64,000 bases of DNA. Origin: Niabella yanshanensis (GTDB lineage Bacteria > Bacteroidota > Bacteroidia > Chitinophagales > Chitinophagaceae). Below the pieces are notes generated by a model. It was not told where the DNA came from, searched no databases, and saw nothing but the letters and a program-made list of their open reading frames with translations. Shown here in pieces: positions 1 to 7,419 of this stretch. The stretch's first letter is position 1; each line of letters opens with the position of its first letter. Location: contig NZ_CP139960.1 of assembly GCF_034424215.1 (NCBI RefSeq), positions 2,542,001-2,606,000 of the forward strand, given 5' to 3'. Position numbers and translations under genes: made by a program.

Positions 1-354
1 CAAAGAAACAGGTGTTAGCGTTTTTGTGTTAAACTAAATCAGGGCAGGTAGTGTAAACCCATCCTCTCTCTTCTGGTTTCCATCCGGCTCCCGGCTAAAT
101 TCGCCTCTACACATTTCATCCGGCTTACGATTGAGCTCCTGATCATCCTCTAATGAACGTTAAACATTCAGTAGAACAGAGGAAGCGTCAGCCTAATGAA
201 AATTTTCATGTAAGTTTGATGCCACAGAACCGGAACGCTGAACGGAGCGTCGCCCCCGACCGAATGTACCATTCGGTACGGACGGGCGCCTGAAGGAACG
301 GGCAGGTAAATACGCTGCTATATATTCTTCAGCCGGCCCACAAAAATTTGGCAA
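1..354. other. Non-coding stretch upstream of nadB with tandem hairpins
   Basis: No convincing coding region is seen. Two adjacent hairpins stand out: ACGCT/AGCGT (235-250) and, directly after it, a long hairpin (251-288) with outer stem CGCCC/GGGCG and a perfect 8-bp inner stem ACCGAATG/CATTCGGT (259-277). A 14-bp perfect palindrome, ATGAAAATTTTCAT, lies near 196-209. The hairpins end about 65 bases before nadB and could act in the nadB leader or end an upstream transcript. Neither is followed by a clean T-run, so a terminator call is not supported. Confidence 0.5.
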
Positions 355-1974
355 ATGCAACAAGTAGATTTTTTAGTAATCGGAACGGGTATAGCGGGTC
401 TTACTTATGCCTACAAAATGGCTGAAAAATATCCCGAAAAAAAAGTATTGGTAATCACAAAGGCTGCGGCCGATGAGACCAATACCAAGTATGCACAAGG
501 CGGTGTGGCCGTAGTGAACGACCTGGAAAAAGATAGTTTTGAAAAACATATAGAAGACACGTTGATTGCCGGGGACGGCCTGTGCAATGAAAAAATAGTT
601 GAAATTGTGGTGAAGGACGGCCCTGAAAGAGTACAGGAACTAATTGAATTGGGCGCGAATTTCGACAAGGAATCGGATGGTGATTATAAACTGGGTAAAG
701 AAGGAGGGCATAGTGAGTTTCGTATTATTCACCACAAGGATATTACAGGCTGGGAAATGGAACGCACTTTGCTGGAAGCCGTTGCCCGCTTAAAAAATAT
801 TGAAATTATTAAGCATTGCTTTGTAGTGGATATCATTACGCAGCACCACCTGGGATACCTTATCACCAAATCTACCCCCGATATTGAATGTTATGGCGTG
901 TATGCACTTAACCTGCATACCAACGAGATAGAAACCATTCTGGCTAAAACCACCTACCTGTCAAGCGGCGGCAACGGGCAGGTATACCGTACCACCACTA
1001 ACCCTGCCATTGCTACCGGCGATGGAGTAGCGATGGTATACAGGGCTAAGGGCCGGATTGAGAATATGGAGTTTATACAGTTCCATCCTACCGCCTTGTA
1101 TGAACCGGGACTGAGAGGCCAGGCTTTTTTGATAACCGAAGCGGTGCGTGGTGATGGGGGTATACTTCGCAATAAAGACGGTGAGGCTTTTATGGAGCGT
1201 TATGATGAGCGCAGGGACCTGGCGCCCCGCGACATTGTAGCACGCGCCATCGACAACGAAATGAAAACCACCGGTACCGAACATGTTTGGCTGGATTGCC
1301 GGCATTTTGATACCGCCAAATTCGTTGAGCATTTTCCGAATATTTATGAAAAATGCAAAAGCGCAGGTATCGACATTTCAAACGATATGATTCCGGTAGC
1401 GCCTGCTGCTCATTACAGTTGCGGCGGTATTAAAGTAGATGAATGGGGACAAACCTCTATCAGGAACCTTTATGCTGTAGGTGAATGCAGCAGTACCGGC
1501 TTACATGGCGCTAACCGGTTAGCCAGCAACTCCCTGCTGGAGGCAATGGTATTTGCGCACCGTTGCTTTGTGCACGTTTCGCAAAAGGTAGACAATAACG
1601 ACCTGCCTGAACATCCCACTTTCAAGCTGAATATACCGGCATGGAACGCTTTGGGCACCAGCACACCAAAGGAATTAATTTTGATTACGCAAAGTCTTAA
1701 AGAAATTCAGCAGGTGATGAGCGACTATGTGGGTATTGTGCGCAATAATATAAGGCTGCAAAGGGCCATCAGGCGTATCGACCTGCTTTGGGAAGAAACG
1801 GAGCAGCTCTATAAAACCAGTACGCTTTCGCCAAATATTTTGGAACTTCGCAACCTGATAACAGTTGGCTACCTGATTGTAAAAGGTTCCAGTTTCCGCA
1901 AAGAAAGCCGGGGACTCAATTATAATACGGATTATCCGCAGAAGAGCGAGCTGCTTCAAAATATTGTTTTATAA
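355..1974 (+). CDS. nadB: L-aspartate oxidase
   Basis: Oxidises L-aspartate to iminoaspartate with FAD, the first step of de novo NAD synthesis, in the cytoplasm. The 539-residue length is normal for NadB. The N-terminus carries the FAD dinucleotide-binding motif GTGIAG (residues 10-15). Family motifs follow: TKYAQGGVA near residue 44, EFIQFHPTALY near 240, APRDIVARAI near 290, and the C-terminal FAD segment GECSSTGLHGANRLASNSL near 375. These match succinate dehydrogenase/aspartate oxidase flavoproteins, and the aspartate oxidase C-terminal helical domain is present. Quinolinate synthase (nadA) is not in the window. The ATG at 355 places the FAD motif at the usual distance. The next gene begins about 80 bases later on the same strand. 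Confidence 0.96.
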   Translation: MQQVDFLVIGTGIAGLTYAYKMAEKYPEKKVLVITKAAADETNTKYAQGGVAVVNDLEKDSFEKHIEDTLIAGDGLCNEKIVEIVVKDGPERVQELIELGANFDKESDGDYKLGKEGGHSEFRIIHHKDITGWEMERTLLEAVARLKNIEIIKHCFVVDIITQHHLGYLITKSTPDIECYGVYALNLHTNEIETILAKTTYLSSGGNGQVYRTTTNPAIATGDGVAMVYRAKGRIENMEFIQFHPTALYEPGLRGQAFLITEAVRGDGGILRNKDGEAFMERYDERRDLAPRDIVARAIDNEMKTTGTEHVWLDCRHFDTAKFVEHFPNIYEKCKSAGIDISNDMIPVAPAAHYSCGGIKVDEWGQTSIRNLYAVGECSSTGLHGANRLASNSLLEAMVFAHRCFVHVSQKVDNNDLPEHPTFKLNIPAWNALGTSTPKELILITQSLKEIQQVMSDYVGIVRNNIRLQRAIRRIDLLWEETEQLYKTSTLSPNILELRNLITVGYLIVKGSSFRKESRGLNYNTDYPQKSELLQNIVL

Positions 1975-2057
1975 CAGTTCATGGGTAATAGATCATAGGT
2001 AATGGCAGGCAGGCTATGAACAATGATCCATCAACTATGCGCCACGAATTTTCTATA

Positions 2058-2936
2058 ATGTATTATATCGTTTACGGTTTTTTATATTTCTGTTCTTTAT
2101 TACCGCTGAGAGTACTTTACTGGATCTCCGATTTTTTTTATTTTCTTATATACTATGTAATTGGTTATCGCAAAGAAGTGGTGATGCACAATCTTGAGAT
2201 TGCCTTCCCACAAAAAACGGTTAAAGAAAGAACAAGGATAGCGAAGAATTTCTACCATAAATTCATCGATTCGATGATTGAAACGATTAAGCTATTATCG
2301 GCGCCCGACTCTTTTTTTGAAAAACGTTTTACGGGTAACTGGGAAGTGATCAATAAATATTATGCGGAAGGCCGTTCTGTACAGCTACACCTGGGACATA
2401 ATTTTAACTGGGAATGGGGCAACGTATCATTGCTGATGCATAGCCGGTACAAATTTCTGGGAGTTTATATGCCGCTTGCTAATAAAACTTTCAATAGAAT
2501 CTTTAAAAAAATACGTTCGAGAAGCGGCACGGTACTTTTAAGCGCTCATCACATGACGCGTGAATTCCTGCCTCACAGGAATACTCAGTATTGCCTGGGC
2601 CTGGTAGCCGATCAAAGTCCTTCCAACCTGGCAAAATCAGAGTGGTTCAACTTTTTTGACCGGAAAACAGCGTTTATTATGGGTCCGGCCAAAAATGCAG
2701 TGAAAAATAACACCGTTGTGATTTTTGCTTTTATAAGCCGCCCGAAAAGAGGTTATTACAACGTAACGTTTTCATTAGCAGAAGAATCTCCAAAAGCAGA
2801 AAATGAAATTGCACTCACGCACCAGTTCGTCAACTACCTCGAAGCTGTGATCAAAGCCGACCCGGATATGTGGTTGTGGAGTCACCGAAGATGGAAACAT
2901 GAGTGGAAGGAAGAATATGGGCCGGCGATTCAATAA
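2058..2936 (+). CDS. Lysophospholipid acyltransferase family protein (LpxL/HtrB-like)
   Basis: Probably a membrane-bound late acyltransferase adding a secondary acyl chain to lipid A or a related lipid. The N-terminus (starting MYYIVYGF) holds one or two hydrophobic segments, as in LpxL/HtrB. The H-x4-D/E-type catalytic motif appears as HLGHNFNWEWG, and a conserved ADQSPSN block and a C-terminal WLWSHRRWKHEW match the family, where a related W-x-H-R-R-W motif is typical. An in-frame ATG exists at 2016, but its 14 extra residues come from low-complexity intergenic sequence (AACAATGATCC words), so the start at 2058 (292 residues) is preferred. The acyl chain and exact acceptor cannot be told from sequence. 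Confidence 0.88.
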   Translation: MYYIVYGFLYFCSLLPLRVLYWISDFFYFLIYYVIGYRKEVVMHNLEIAFPQKTVKERTRIAKNFYHKFIDSMIETIKLLSAPDSFFEKRFTGNWEVINKYYAEGRSVQLHLGHNFNWEWGNVSLLMHSRYKFLGVYMPLANKTFNRIFKKIRSRSGTVLLSAHHMTREFLPHRNTQYCLGLVADQSPSNLAKSEWFNFFDRKTAFIMGPAKNAVKNNTVVIFAFISRPKRGYYNVTFSLAEESPKAENEIALTHQFVNYLEAVIKADPDMWLWSHRRWKHEWKEEYGPAIQ

Positions 2937-2943
2937 AAAGTAC

Positions 2944-2951
2944 TATATTTG
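2944..2951 (+). promoter_or_regulatory. -7 promoter element of the SRP RNA
   Basis: TAtaTTTG matches the Bacteroidota -7 consensus TAnnTTTG and ends five bases before the predicted 5' end of the SRP RNA. This spacing serves here as an internal yardstick for other promoters. No clear -33 TTTG is seen. Confidence 0.7.
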
Positions 2952-2956
2952 CAGTC

Positions 2957-3056
2957 GCAGGTCTCATACGGCCAGCTCCTGTTGAAACTCCCCAGGGCCG
3001 GAAGGCAGCAAGGATAGACGGTTGTAGCGGCGCGATGTGAGTAGCCTGCTTTTTTT
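2957..3056 (+). ncRNA. ffs: Signal recognition particle RNA, bacterial small type (4.5S)
   Basis: RNA scaffold of the signal recognition particle, which binds Ffh and targets nascent membrane proteins to the inner membrane. The conserved apical domain is present around 2990-3015, with the asymmetric-loop sequence and the GGAA tetraloop (CCAGGGCCGGAAGGCAGCAAGG region). The ends pair: GCAGG at 2957 with CCTGC ending at 3049, and CTCA with TGAG next to them. The RNA is about 93 nt, followed by a seven-T run (3050-3056) that makes the closing helix a terminator. It sits alone between the acyltransferase and the transaldolase with its own promoter. Confidence 0.93.
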
Positions 3057-3205
3057 GTGCCCATCCTTTTCGTTTTAGCTTTATTATACTACTTTAGCAT
3101 GTCTCAAAGACAATGTTGTTACGCACAGTTTCAAAAAAATAACGCTGCGGGCAATGCAATCACCACATATTTTGATAGCTGGTATAAAAACAAAAAAATA
3201 AAATC

Positions 3206-3859
3206 ATGAAATTTTTTATCGACACCGCGAATCTTGATCAGATCAGGGAAGCCAATGACATGGGAATTCTGGATGGGGTTACGACCAACCCTTCTTTAAT
3301 GGCCAAAGAAGGCATTAAAGGCCATGATGCCATTATGAAGCATTATGTTGATATATGCGAAATTGTAGACGGCGACATCAGCGCCGAAGTAGTAAGCACC
3401 GATTTTGAAGGTATTATCGAAGAAGGCAAAAAGCTGGCTGCACTGCATAAGAATATCATCGTAAAAGTGCCTATGATCAAAGAGGGCGTGAAAGCCATTA
3501 AATGGTTTACAGACAATGGTATTAAAACCAATTGCACTCTGGTATTCAGTGCCGGTCAGGCAATTTTGGCCGCCAAAGCCGGAGCCAAATACGTATCTCC
3601 TTTTATTGGCCGTATTGATGACAGCGGTTGGGACGGTGTACAACTGATTGAGCAAATTGCCCATATCTACAATGTACAGGGATTTAAAACCGAAGTATTG
3701 GCGGCTTCTATCCGCAGCGCCAATCATATCATCCGTTGTGCCGAAGTAGGCGCCGATGTATGTACCTGCCCGTTAGAACCCATCCTGGCATTGTTAAAAC
3801 ATCCTTTGACAGATATCGGTCTGGCGAAATTTTTAGAAGACGCTAAGAAGTTTCAGTAA
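3206..3859 (+). CDS. fsa: Small-type transaldolase / fructose-6-phosphate aldolase
   Basis: Class I Schiff-base aldolase of the TalC/FSA subfamily. It either transfers dihydroxyacetone units in the non-oxidative pentose phosphate pathway or cleaves fructose 6-phosphate. At 217 residues it has the short family length. The N-terminus MKFFIDTANLDQIREA and the TTNPSL motif (residues 26-31) are diagnostic, and the Schiff-base lysine is Lys87 in IIVKVPM. The segment KYVSPFIGRIDD is also conserved. Sequence alone does not separate transaldolase from F6P aldolase; Bacteroidota members are usually named transaldolase. It stands alone, followed by a word-repeat hairpin. Confidence 0.93.
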   Translation: MKFFIDTANLDQIREANDMGILDGVTTNPSLMAKEGIKGHDAIMKHYVDICEIVDGDISAEVVSTDFEGIIEEGKKLAALHKNIIVKVPMIKEGVKAIKWFTDNGIKTNCTLVFSAGQAILAAKAGAKYVSPFIGRIDDSGWDGVQLIEQIAHIYNVQGFKTEVLAASIRSANHIIRCAEVGADVCTCPLEPILALLKHPLTDIGLAKFLEDAKKFQ

Positions 3860-3863
3860 TTTA

Positions 3864-3946
3864 TAGTTGAAGAGTTGAGAAGTTGACAGGTTAACAAGGC
3901 GCCAGCCTGGTACTTTTCAACTTTTCAACCTTTCCACTTTTCAACA
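3864..3946. repeat. Intergenic iterated-word hairpin (GTTGA/TCAAC words)
   Basis: One arm repeats GTTGA-like words and the other repeats TTTTCAAC words. GTTGAGAAGTTG (3874-3885) pairs with CAACTTTTCAAC (3918-3929) over 12 bp with a single G-U. The element fills the spacer between the transaldolase and the permease gene and could form a long imperfect hairpin in RNA. Confidence 0.6.
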
Positions 3947-3953
3947 ATTTTAA

Positions 3954-5189
3954 TTGAACATTTCATCTTTTATTGCCAACCGCATCGCATTCAACCGGAG
4001 CCGCTCGTTTTCACGGTTTATTATCAGGCTTTCTATTGTTGCTACAGTAATCAGCGTTGCGGCAATGATCATTACGCTGGCCTTCGCCAATGGGTTCCAG
4101 AAAAAAGTAAGTGAAAAAGTATTTAGTTTCTGGGGGCATGCGCGTATACAGGAAACGCTACCCTATTCCTCGCTGATTACCGAGGAAATACCCATTATCG
4201 CCAGTAATGAAACCGAAGGCCGTATTCGCAACACAGCTAATGTGAAAGCGGTATATCCATTTGCTACACGATATGCTATTCTTAAAACCAAAGACGAACT
4301 ACAGGGCATATTGGTAAAAGGACTTGATAAAACCTATGATTTTGATAACCTGAAAGAATTTATAATAGATGGCATTCCGATCCGTTTCAACGATACCACC
4401 TATAGCAGGGATATTATGATCTCGAAAAAAACGGCGCAGGAGCTTCACTTAAATGTGAATGACCGGGTGTCAATTTATTTCATCCGGCCCGACGGTTCGA
4501 AAAGACGTGACAAGCTCACCATCAGCGGCATTTTTAAAACAGATATCGGCGATTTCGACAATTCTTTTGCTATCGGAGATATACAATTGATACGCAGGCT
4601 GAACAGCTGGCAGCAAAACCAGATTGGGGGCTATGAAATAGTGTTAAATGACTTTAAAAAGACAGACTCCTCTATACATCAGATTGCCCAATTGCCCGGC
4701 TTTGATGAAGACTGGAGCATACAGAATATCAAAGAGTATATTCCCAACATTTTCGATTGGCTGAATATGCAGGATACCACCCGGAACGTGTTGATCGGTA
4801 TTATGATCGTTGTAGCGGTAATTAATTTGATCACCTGCCTGATCATCCTGGTACTGGAGCGTATGCGTATGGTAGGCGTGTTAAAATCCATTGGCGCTAC
4901 CGACTGGATGGTTCAGAAAATATTCCTGCGTCACAGCCTGATTATTGCGCTCAGGGGCATCCTTACCGGAGCCATAATAGGTTTAGGTATTTTATACGCA
5001 CAGGTGAAAACAGGTTTTATTAAACTGGATGAAGAAGCCTATTATATGGACCGGGCGGCAGTACAGATCACTGCCTGGGAGGTATTTGCCATTTGTGGTG
5101 CCACTTTTTTCATCTGCATGTTGGTACTATTGATACCTTCTTACATCGTAAGAAAGATACAGCCGGTTAAAGCCATTCAATTCAGATAA
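3954..5189 (+). CDS. ABC transporter permease of the FtsX/LolC-LolE type
   Basis: Inner-membrane permease of the MacB/FtsX/LolE family, which works with a separate ATPase to move lipoproteins or other substrates across the envelope. Its 411 residues show the classic order: an N-terminal membrane helix (about residues 22-46), a large periplasmic MacB_PCD domain (about 47-270), then three C-terminal helices (about 278-303, 325-350, 375-400). It ends in RKIQPVKAIQFR, typical of the LolE group. The start is a TTG at 3954; the product begins MNISSFIANRIAFN, matching the family start, and no better ATG lies nearby. No ATPase gene is adjacent, and an IS element lies directly downstream. Lipoprotein export is the likely role but the substrate is unproven. 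Confidence 0.85.
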   Translation: MNISSFIANRIAFNRSRSFSRFIIRLSIVATVISVAAMIITLAFANGFQKKVSEKVFSFWGHARIQETLPYSSLITEEIPIIASNETEGRIRNTANVKAVYPFATRYAILKTKDELQGILVKGLDKTYDFDNLKEFIIDGIPIRFNDTTYSRDIMISKKTAQELHLNVNDRVSIYFIRPDGSKRRDKLTISGIFKTDIGDFDNSFAIGDIQLIRRLNSWQQNQIGGYEIVLNDFKKTDSSIHQIAQLPGFDEDWSIQNIKEYIPNIFDWLNMQDTTRNVLIGIMIVVAVINLITCLIILVLERMRMVGVLKSIGATDWMVQKIFLRHSLIIALRGILTGAIIGLGILYAQVKTGFIKLDEEAYYMDRAAVQITAWEVFAICGATFFICMLVLLIPSYIVRKIQPVKAIQFR

Positions 5190-5356
5190 ACAGGATTGAA
5201 AGAACCTGTTTGATACCCCAACTACTCAATGTCATGTCCTGAAAAAAGTGGACATTTTTCTTGTTAATAATATTGTTTCAAATTTCATTATTTAATAAAA
5301 GTTAACCTTAGAATTACACCGCCCGCGCGGCGAGCGCATCTTCCTGGTTTGACATA

Positions 5357-6193
5357 CTATGCTGCATTGTGTAACTGTATAGGTATTCTTAAATTTAAAG
5401 ACCAATGGGGACGGCGGTAATTATAAGTATATATGGCCTCTTTCACTGCTTTAAATGCTTCCTGCTTATCGGCAAATACACTATCTAAAAGAAATTCCTG
5501 TTTCAATATCCCATTTACCCTTTCTGCCTGTGCATTCTCGTAACAATGATTTTCTTCAGTCATGCTAATTTCCATTCCGGCCTCCTGTAGTGCTGACACA
5601 TAAGCATCACAACAATACTGGATGCCCCGATCGGAATGGTGGATCGTTCCCAGCGTCGAAGGATACTGCCGGATACTCATCTCAAGAGCTTTTAGTGCTC
5701 CAGCAATACCCAAACTCTCACTCAAATGCCAGCCGGTGATCTTTCGAGACCAGGCATCTGTTTGCAAAAACAGGTATACAAACCCGCTCGACGTCCTCAA
5801 ATAAGTAATATCACTTACAATTACCTGGCCGGGTCCTGTAAGTAATTGATCTTTAACCTTATTGTTATACTTGCGAAAGCGATGATAAGAATCCGTTGTA
5901 GTAACATACCTCCTTCTTCTTTTTATCAGCAACTTCTGCTTGCGTAGTATATCAAAGAACTTATCGCGACCAACTCTACTGCCCGGTTTTGCCAAATCAG
6001 CTTTTAATAACGAATACAGTTTTTTACCTCCTATCATCGGCTGATAACGCCGAACCGAACCTACTAAATCTACCACTACAGCCTCTGTTAAATCCGATTG
6101 AATAATTGTTCTCAGCGATTTATAATAACCCGAACGGCTGTAACCAAAGTACAAACACAGCCGATTTACTTTTTGCCCTTTCTCCCCACACAT
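5357..6193 (-). CDS. IS3-family transposase OrfB (DDE integrase core)
   Basis: Catalytic half of the IS3 transposase, 278 residues. An HTH_21-like segment near the N-terminus is followed by the rve integrase core. The catalytic triad is visible as Asp in VSDITYL, Asp in HHSDRGIQY and Glu in ENAQAERVNGILKQE. The C-terminal YNYRRPHWSLN motif is standard for the family. It overlaps orfA by 28 bases and is probably made mainly as an OrfAB fusion by a -1 slip on the A-run (plus-strand T-run 6215-6223). The fusion would read through KKKFRTAVIRMC into this frame. Confidence 0.93.
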   Translation of the reverse strand: MCGEKGQKVNRLCLYFGYSRSGYYKSLRTIIQSDLTEAVVVDLVGSVRRYQPMIGGKKLYSLLKADLAKPGSRVGRDKFFDILRKQKLLIKRRRRYVTTTDSYHRFRKYNNKVKDQLLTGPGQVIVSDITYLRTSSGFVYLFLQTDAWSRKITGWHLSESLGIAGALKALEMSIRQYPSTLGTIHHSDRGIQYCCDAYVSALQEAGMEISMTEENHCYENAQAERVNGILKQEFLLDSVFADKQEAFKAVKEAIYTYNYRRPHWSLNLRIPIQLHNAA

Positions 6194-6558
6194 GCGGATG
6201 ACTGCTGTGCGAAATTTTTTTTTACATCTGTATCATAATGCTCATCCACTATGTCGATTAGTGTCTCCAAAGCTTGCTTCTCCAACATGCTGTCTGCCAA
6301 GGCCAGCTTCAGCTTTTTTACTTCAGCTTCCAATTCTTTTAAACGGTCTTTTTCTTCAAGCGTCTCCACTCTTAACACTTTACTTAATAAATGATGTTTA
6401 CCAAATTGTCTGATCCAATTTTGAATAGTACTGCCCCCGCCGATATTATACCGCCTGCGAACAGACTCTACTGATAACCCTTTCTCCACTTCTCTGACAA
6501 CTTTTTGCTTAAAGCTAATACTATACCGAACCTGTTCTCTAATGGATATCTTCGTCAT
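6166..6558 (-). CDS. IS3-family transposase OrfA (helix-turn-helix)
   Basis: Small DNA-binding protein of the insertion sequence, 130 residues. The first half is an HTH_Tnp_1-type domain (FKQKVVREVEKGLSVESVRRRYNIGGG) that would bind the terminal inverted repeats. The second half is a leucine/lysine-rich coiled coil (LEEKDRLKELEAEVKKLK) used for multimerisation in IS3 elements. The reading frame runs past the slippery A-run and ends a short way inside orfB, the arrangement expected for programmed -1 frameshifting. The ATG at 6558 lies about 45 bases inside the terminal repeat. Confidence 0.9.
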   Translation of the reverse strand: MTKISIREQVRYSISFKQKVVREVEKGLSVESVRRRYNIGGGSTIQNWIRQFGKHHLLSKVLRVETLEEKDRLKELEAEVKKLKLALADSMLEKQALETLIDIVDEHYDTDVKKNFAQQSSACVGRKGKK

Positions 6559-6607
6559 CCGTCAGTTTTTTAATATAAAAACTGTCAACCTATACCAGGA
6601 CAAGACA

Positions 6608-6656
6608 CAAGACACTATTCACCATTCACTATTCACCATTCACTATTCGTTACTCA
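6608..6656. repeat. Iterated-word repeat (ATTCACC/ATTCACT)
   Basis: ATTCACC and ATTCACT words repeat four to five times between the IS right end and the trmH stop codon. Only one arm is present; no complementary arm is visible beyond the IS. It resembles the word-repeat hairpins found in other spacers of this window. Confidence 0.5.
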
Positions 6657-6660
6657 CGGC

Positions 6661-7398
6661 TCATCCTCTCAGGTGAGAAAGAATAATTCCCGTTGCTACA
6701 GCGGCATTTAATGATTCGGCATCACCCCATTTTTCAATGGTTATTCTTTCGGTAAGCCGGTTCATTACTTCCGGCCTTATTCCTTTCGATTCATTACCAA
6801 TCACCACCAGTCCGTTGGAAATTGCAGGTCTGTTTTTCAATGGAGCGCCATTTAACGCAGCACCATAAAAGGCTAATTCTTTATGCGCATCCATCCAGCT
6901 TTCCAGATCTGTATATAATAACTTTACCCTGAAAATACTTCCCATGGTAGCCTGTACTACCTTAGAATTATACGCATCAGCACAATCCTTACTGCAAATA
7001 ACCTGGTGCACGCCAAACCAGTCTGCGATCCGGATAATCGTACCCAGGTTGCCAGGATCCTGGATACCATCAAGAATGATACCCGGCCGATCTGTTTTAA
7101 ACTTAAAGTGTTCAACTCCCGGCTGGGCTACTATGGCCAGCACCTGGTTGGGCGTTTTGAGCTGTGATATTTTCTCCAGCTCAAAACCGGCTACTGCCTC
7201 GCAGTCAACATTTTTACATAATTCCTCATTTAACCCTAACCATTCCTGGAGGGCATATATCTTCTTTACTTCCAGCCGGCGGGCAGTTAACGCTTCCCCG
7301 ACAATTTTCGGGCCTTCAGCCAGGTAAACACCTTCTTCATCCCTGAATTTTTTTTGGCTTAAACTTTGAATATATTTGACCTCAGATTTATTAAGCAT
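6661..7398 (-). CDS. TrmH (SpoU) family RNA 2'-O-methyltransferase
   Basis: SAM-dependent ribose methyltransferase of the SPOUT superfamily acting on rRNA or tRNA. An N-terminal substrate-binding domain (KKFRDEEGVYLAEGPKIVGEAL) precedes the knotted catalytic domain. The three SpoU motifs are visible: motif 1 with Asn and Gly in DGIQDPGNLGTIIRIADWFG, motif 2 VVIGNESKGI, and motif 3 in IEKWGDAESLNAAVATGIIL, with the conserved SLNAAVA. A longer frame exists, but the ATG at 7398 (MLNKSEVKYIQSLS, about 245 residues) fits the family and avoids overlap with the divergent gene. The exact RNA target is unknown. Confidence 0.88.
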   Translation of the reverse strand: MLNKSEVKYIQSLSQKKFRDEEGVYLAEGPKIVGEALTARRLEVKKIYALQEWLGLNEELCKNVDCEAVAGFELEKISQLKTPNQVLAIVAQPGVEHFKFKTDRPGIILDGIQDPGNLGTIIRIADWFGVHQVICSKDCADAYNSKVVQATMGSIFRVKLLYTDLESWMDAHKELAFYGAALNGAPLKNRPAISNGLVVIGNESKGIRPEVMNRLTERITIEKWGDAESLNAAVATGIILSHLRG

Positions 7399-7419
7399 CC
7401 TTTTAATATAATTCATCCA

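Larger units (their letters stand above)
5235..6602 (-). mobile_element. IS3-family insertion sequence (complete)
   Basis: About 1.37 kb bounded by imperfect terminal inverted repeats. The left end TGTCCTG...TGGACA...TTTTT and the right end (read inward) TGTCCTG...TTGACA...TTTTT align over roughly 25 bases. It contains two overlapping frames, orfA and orfB, on the minus strand, with a nine-A run in the overlap that is suitable for -1 programmed frameshifting. The transposase acidic triad is intact. No obvious target-site duplication flanks the repeats (left GTCA, right AGAC), so the insertion may be old or rearranged. It lies between two genes and breaks neither. Confidence 0.88.

Noticed and set aside
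60-260. Minus-strand pieces AGCCGGATG and CCGGTTCTGTGG that recall domain V of group II introns
   Set aside because: They appear in the wrong order for a domain V helix, no reverse transcriptase is present, and no intron boundary was found.
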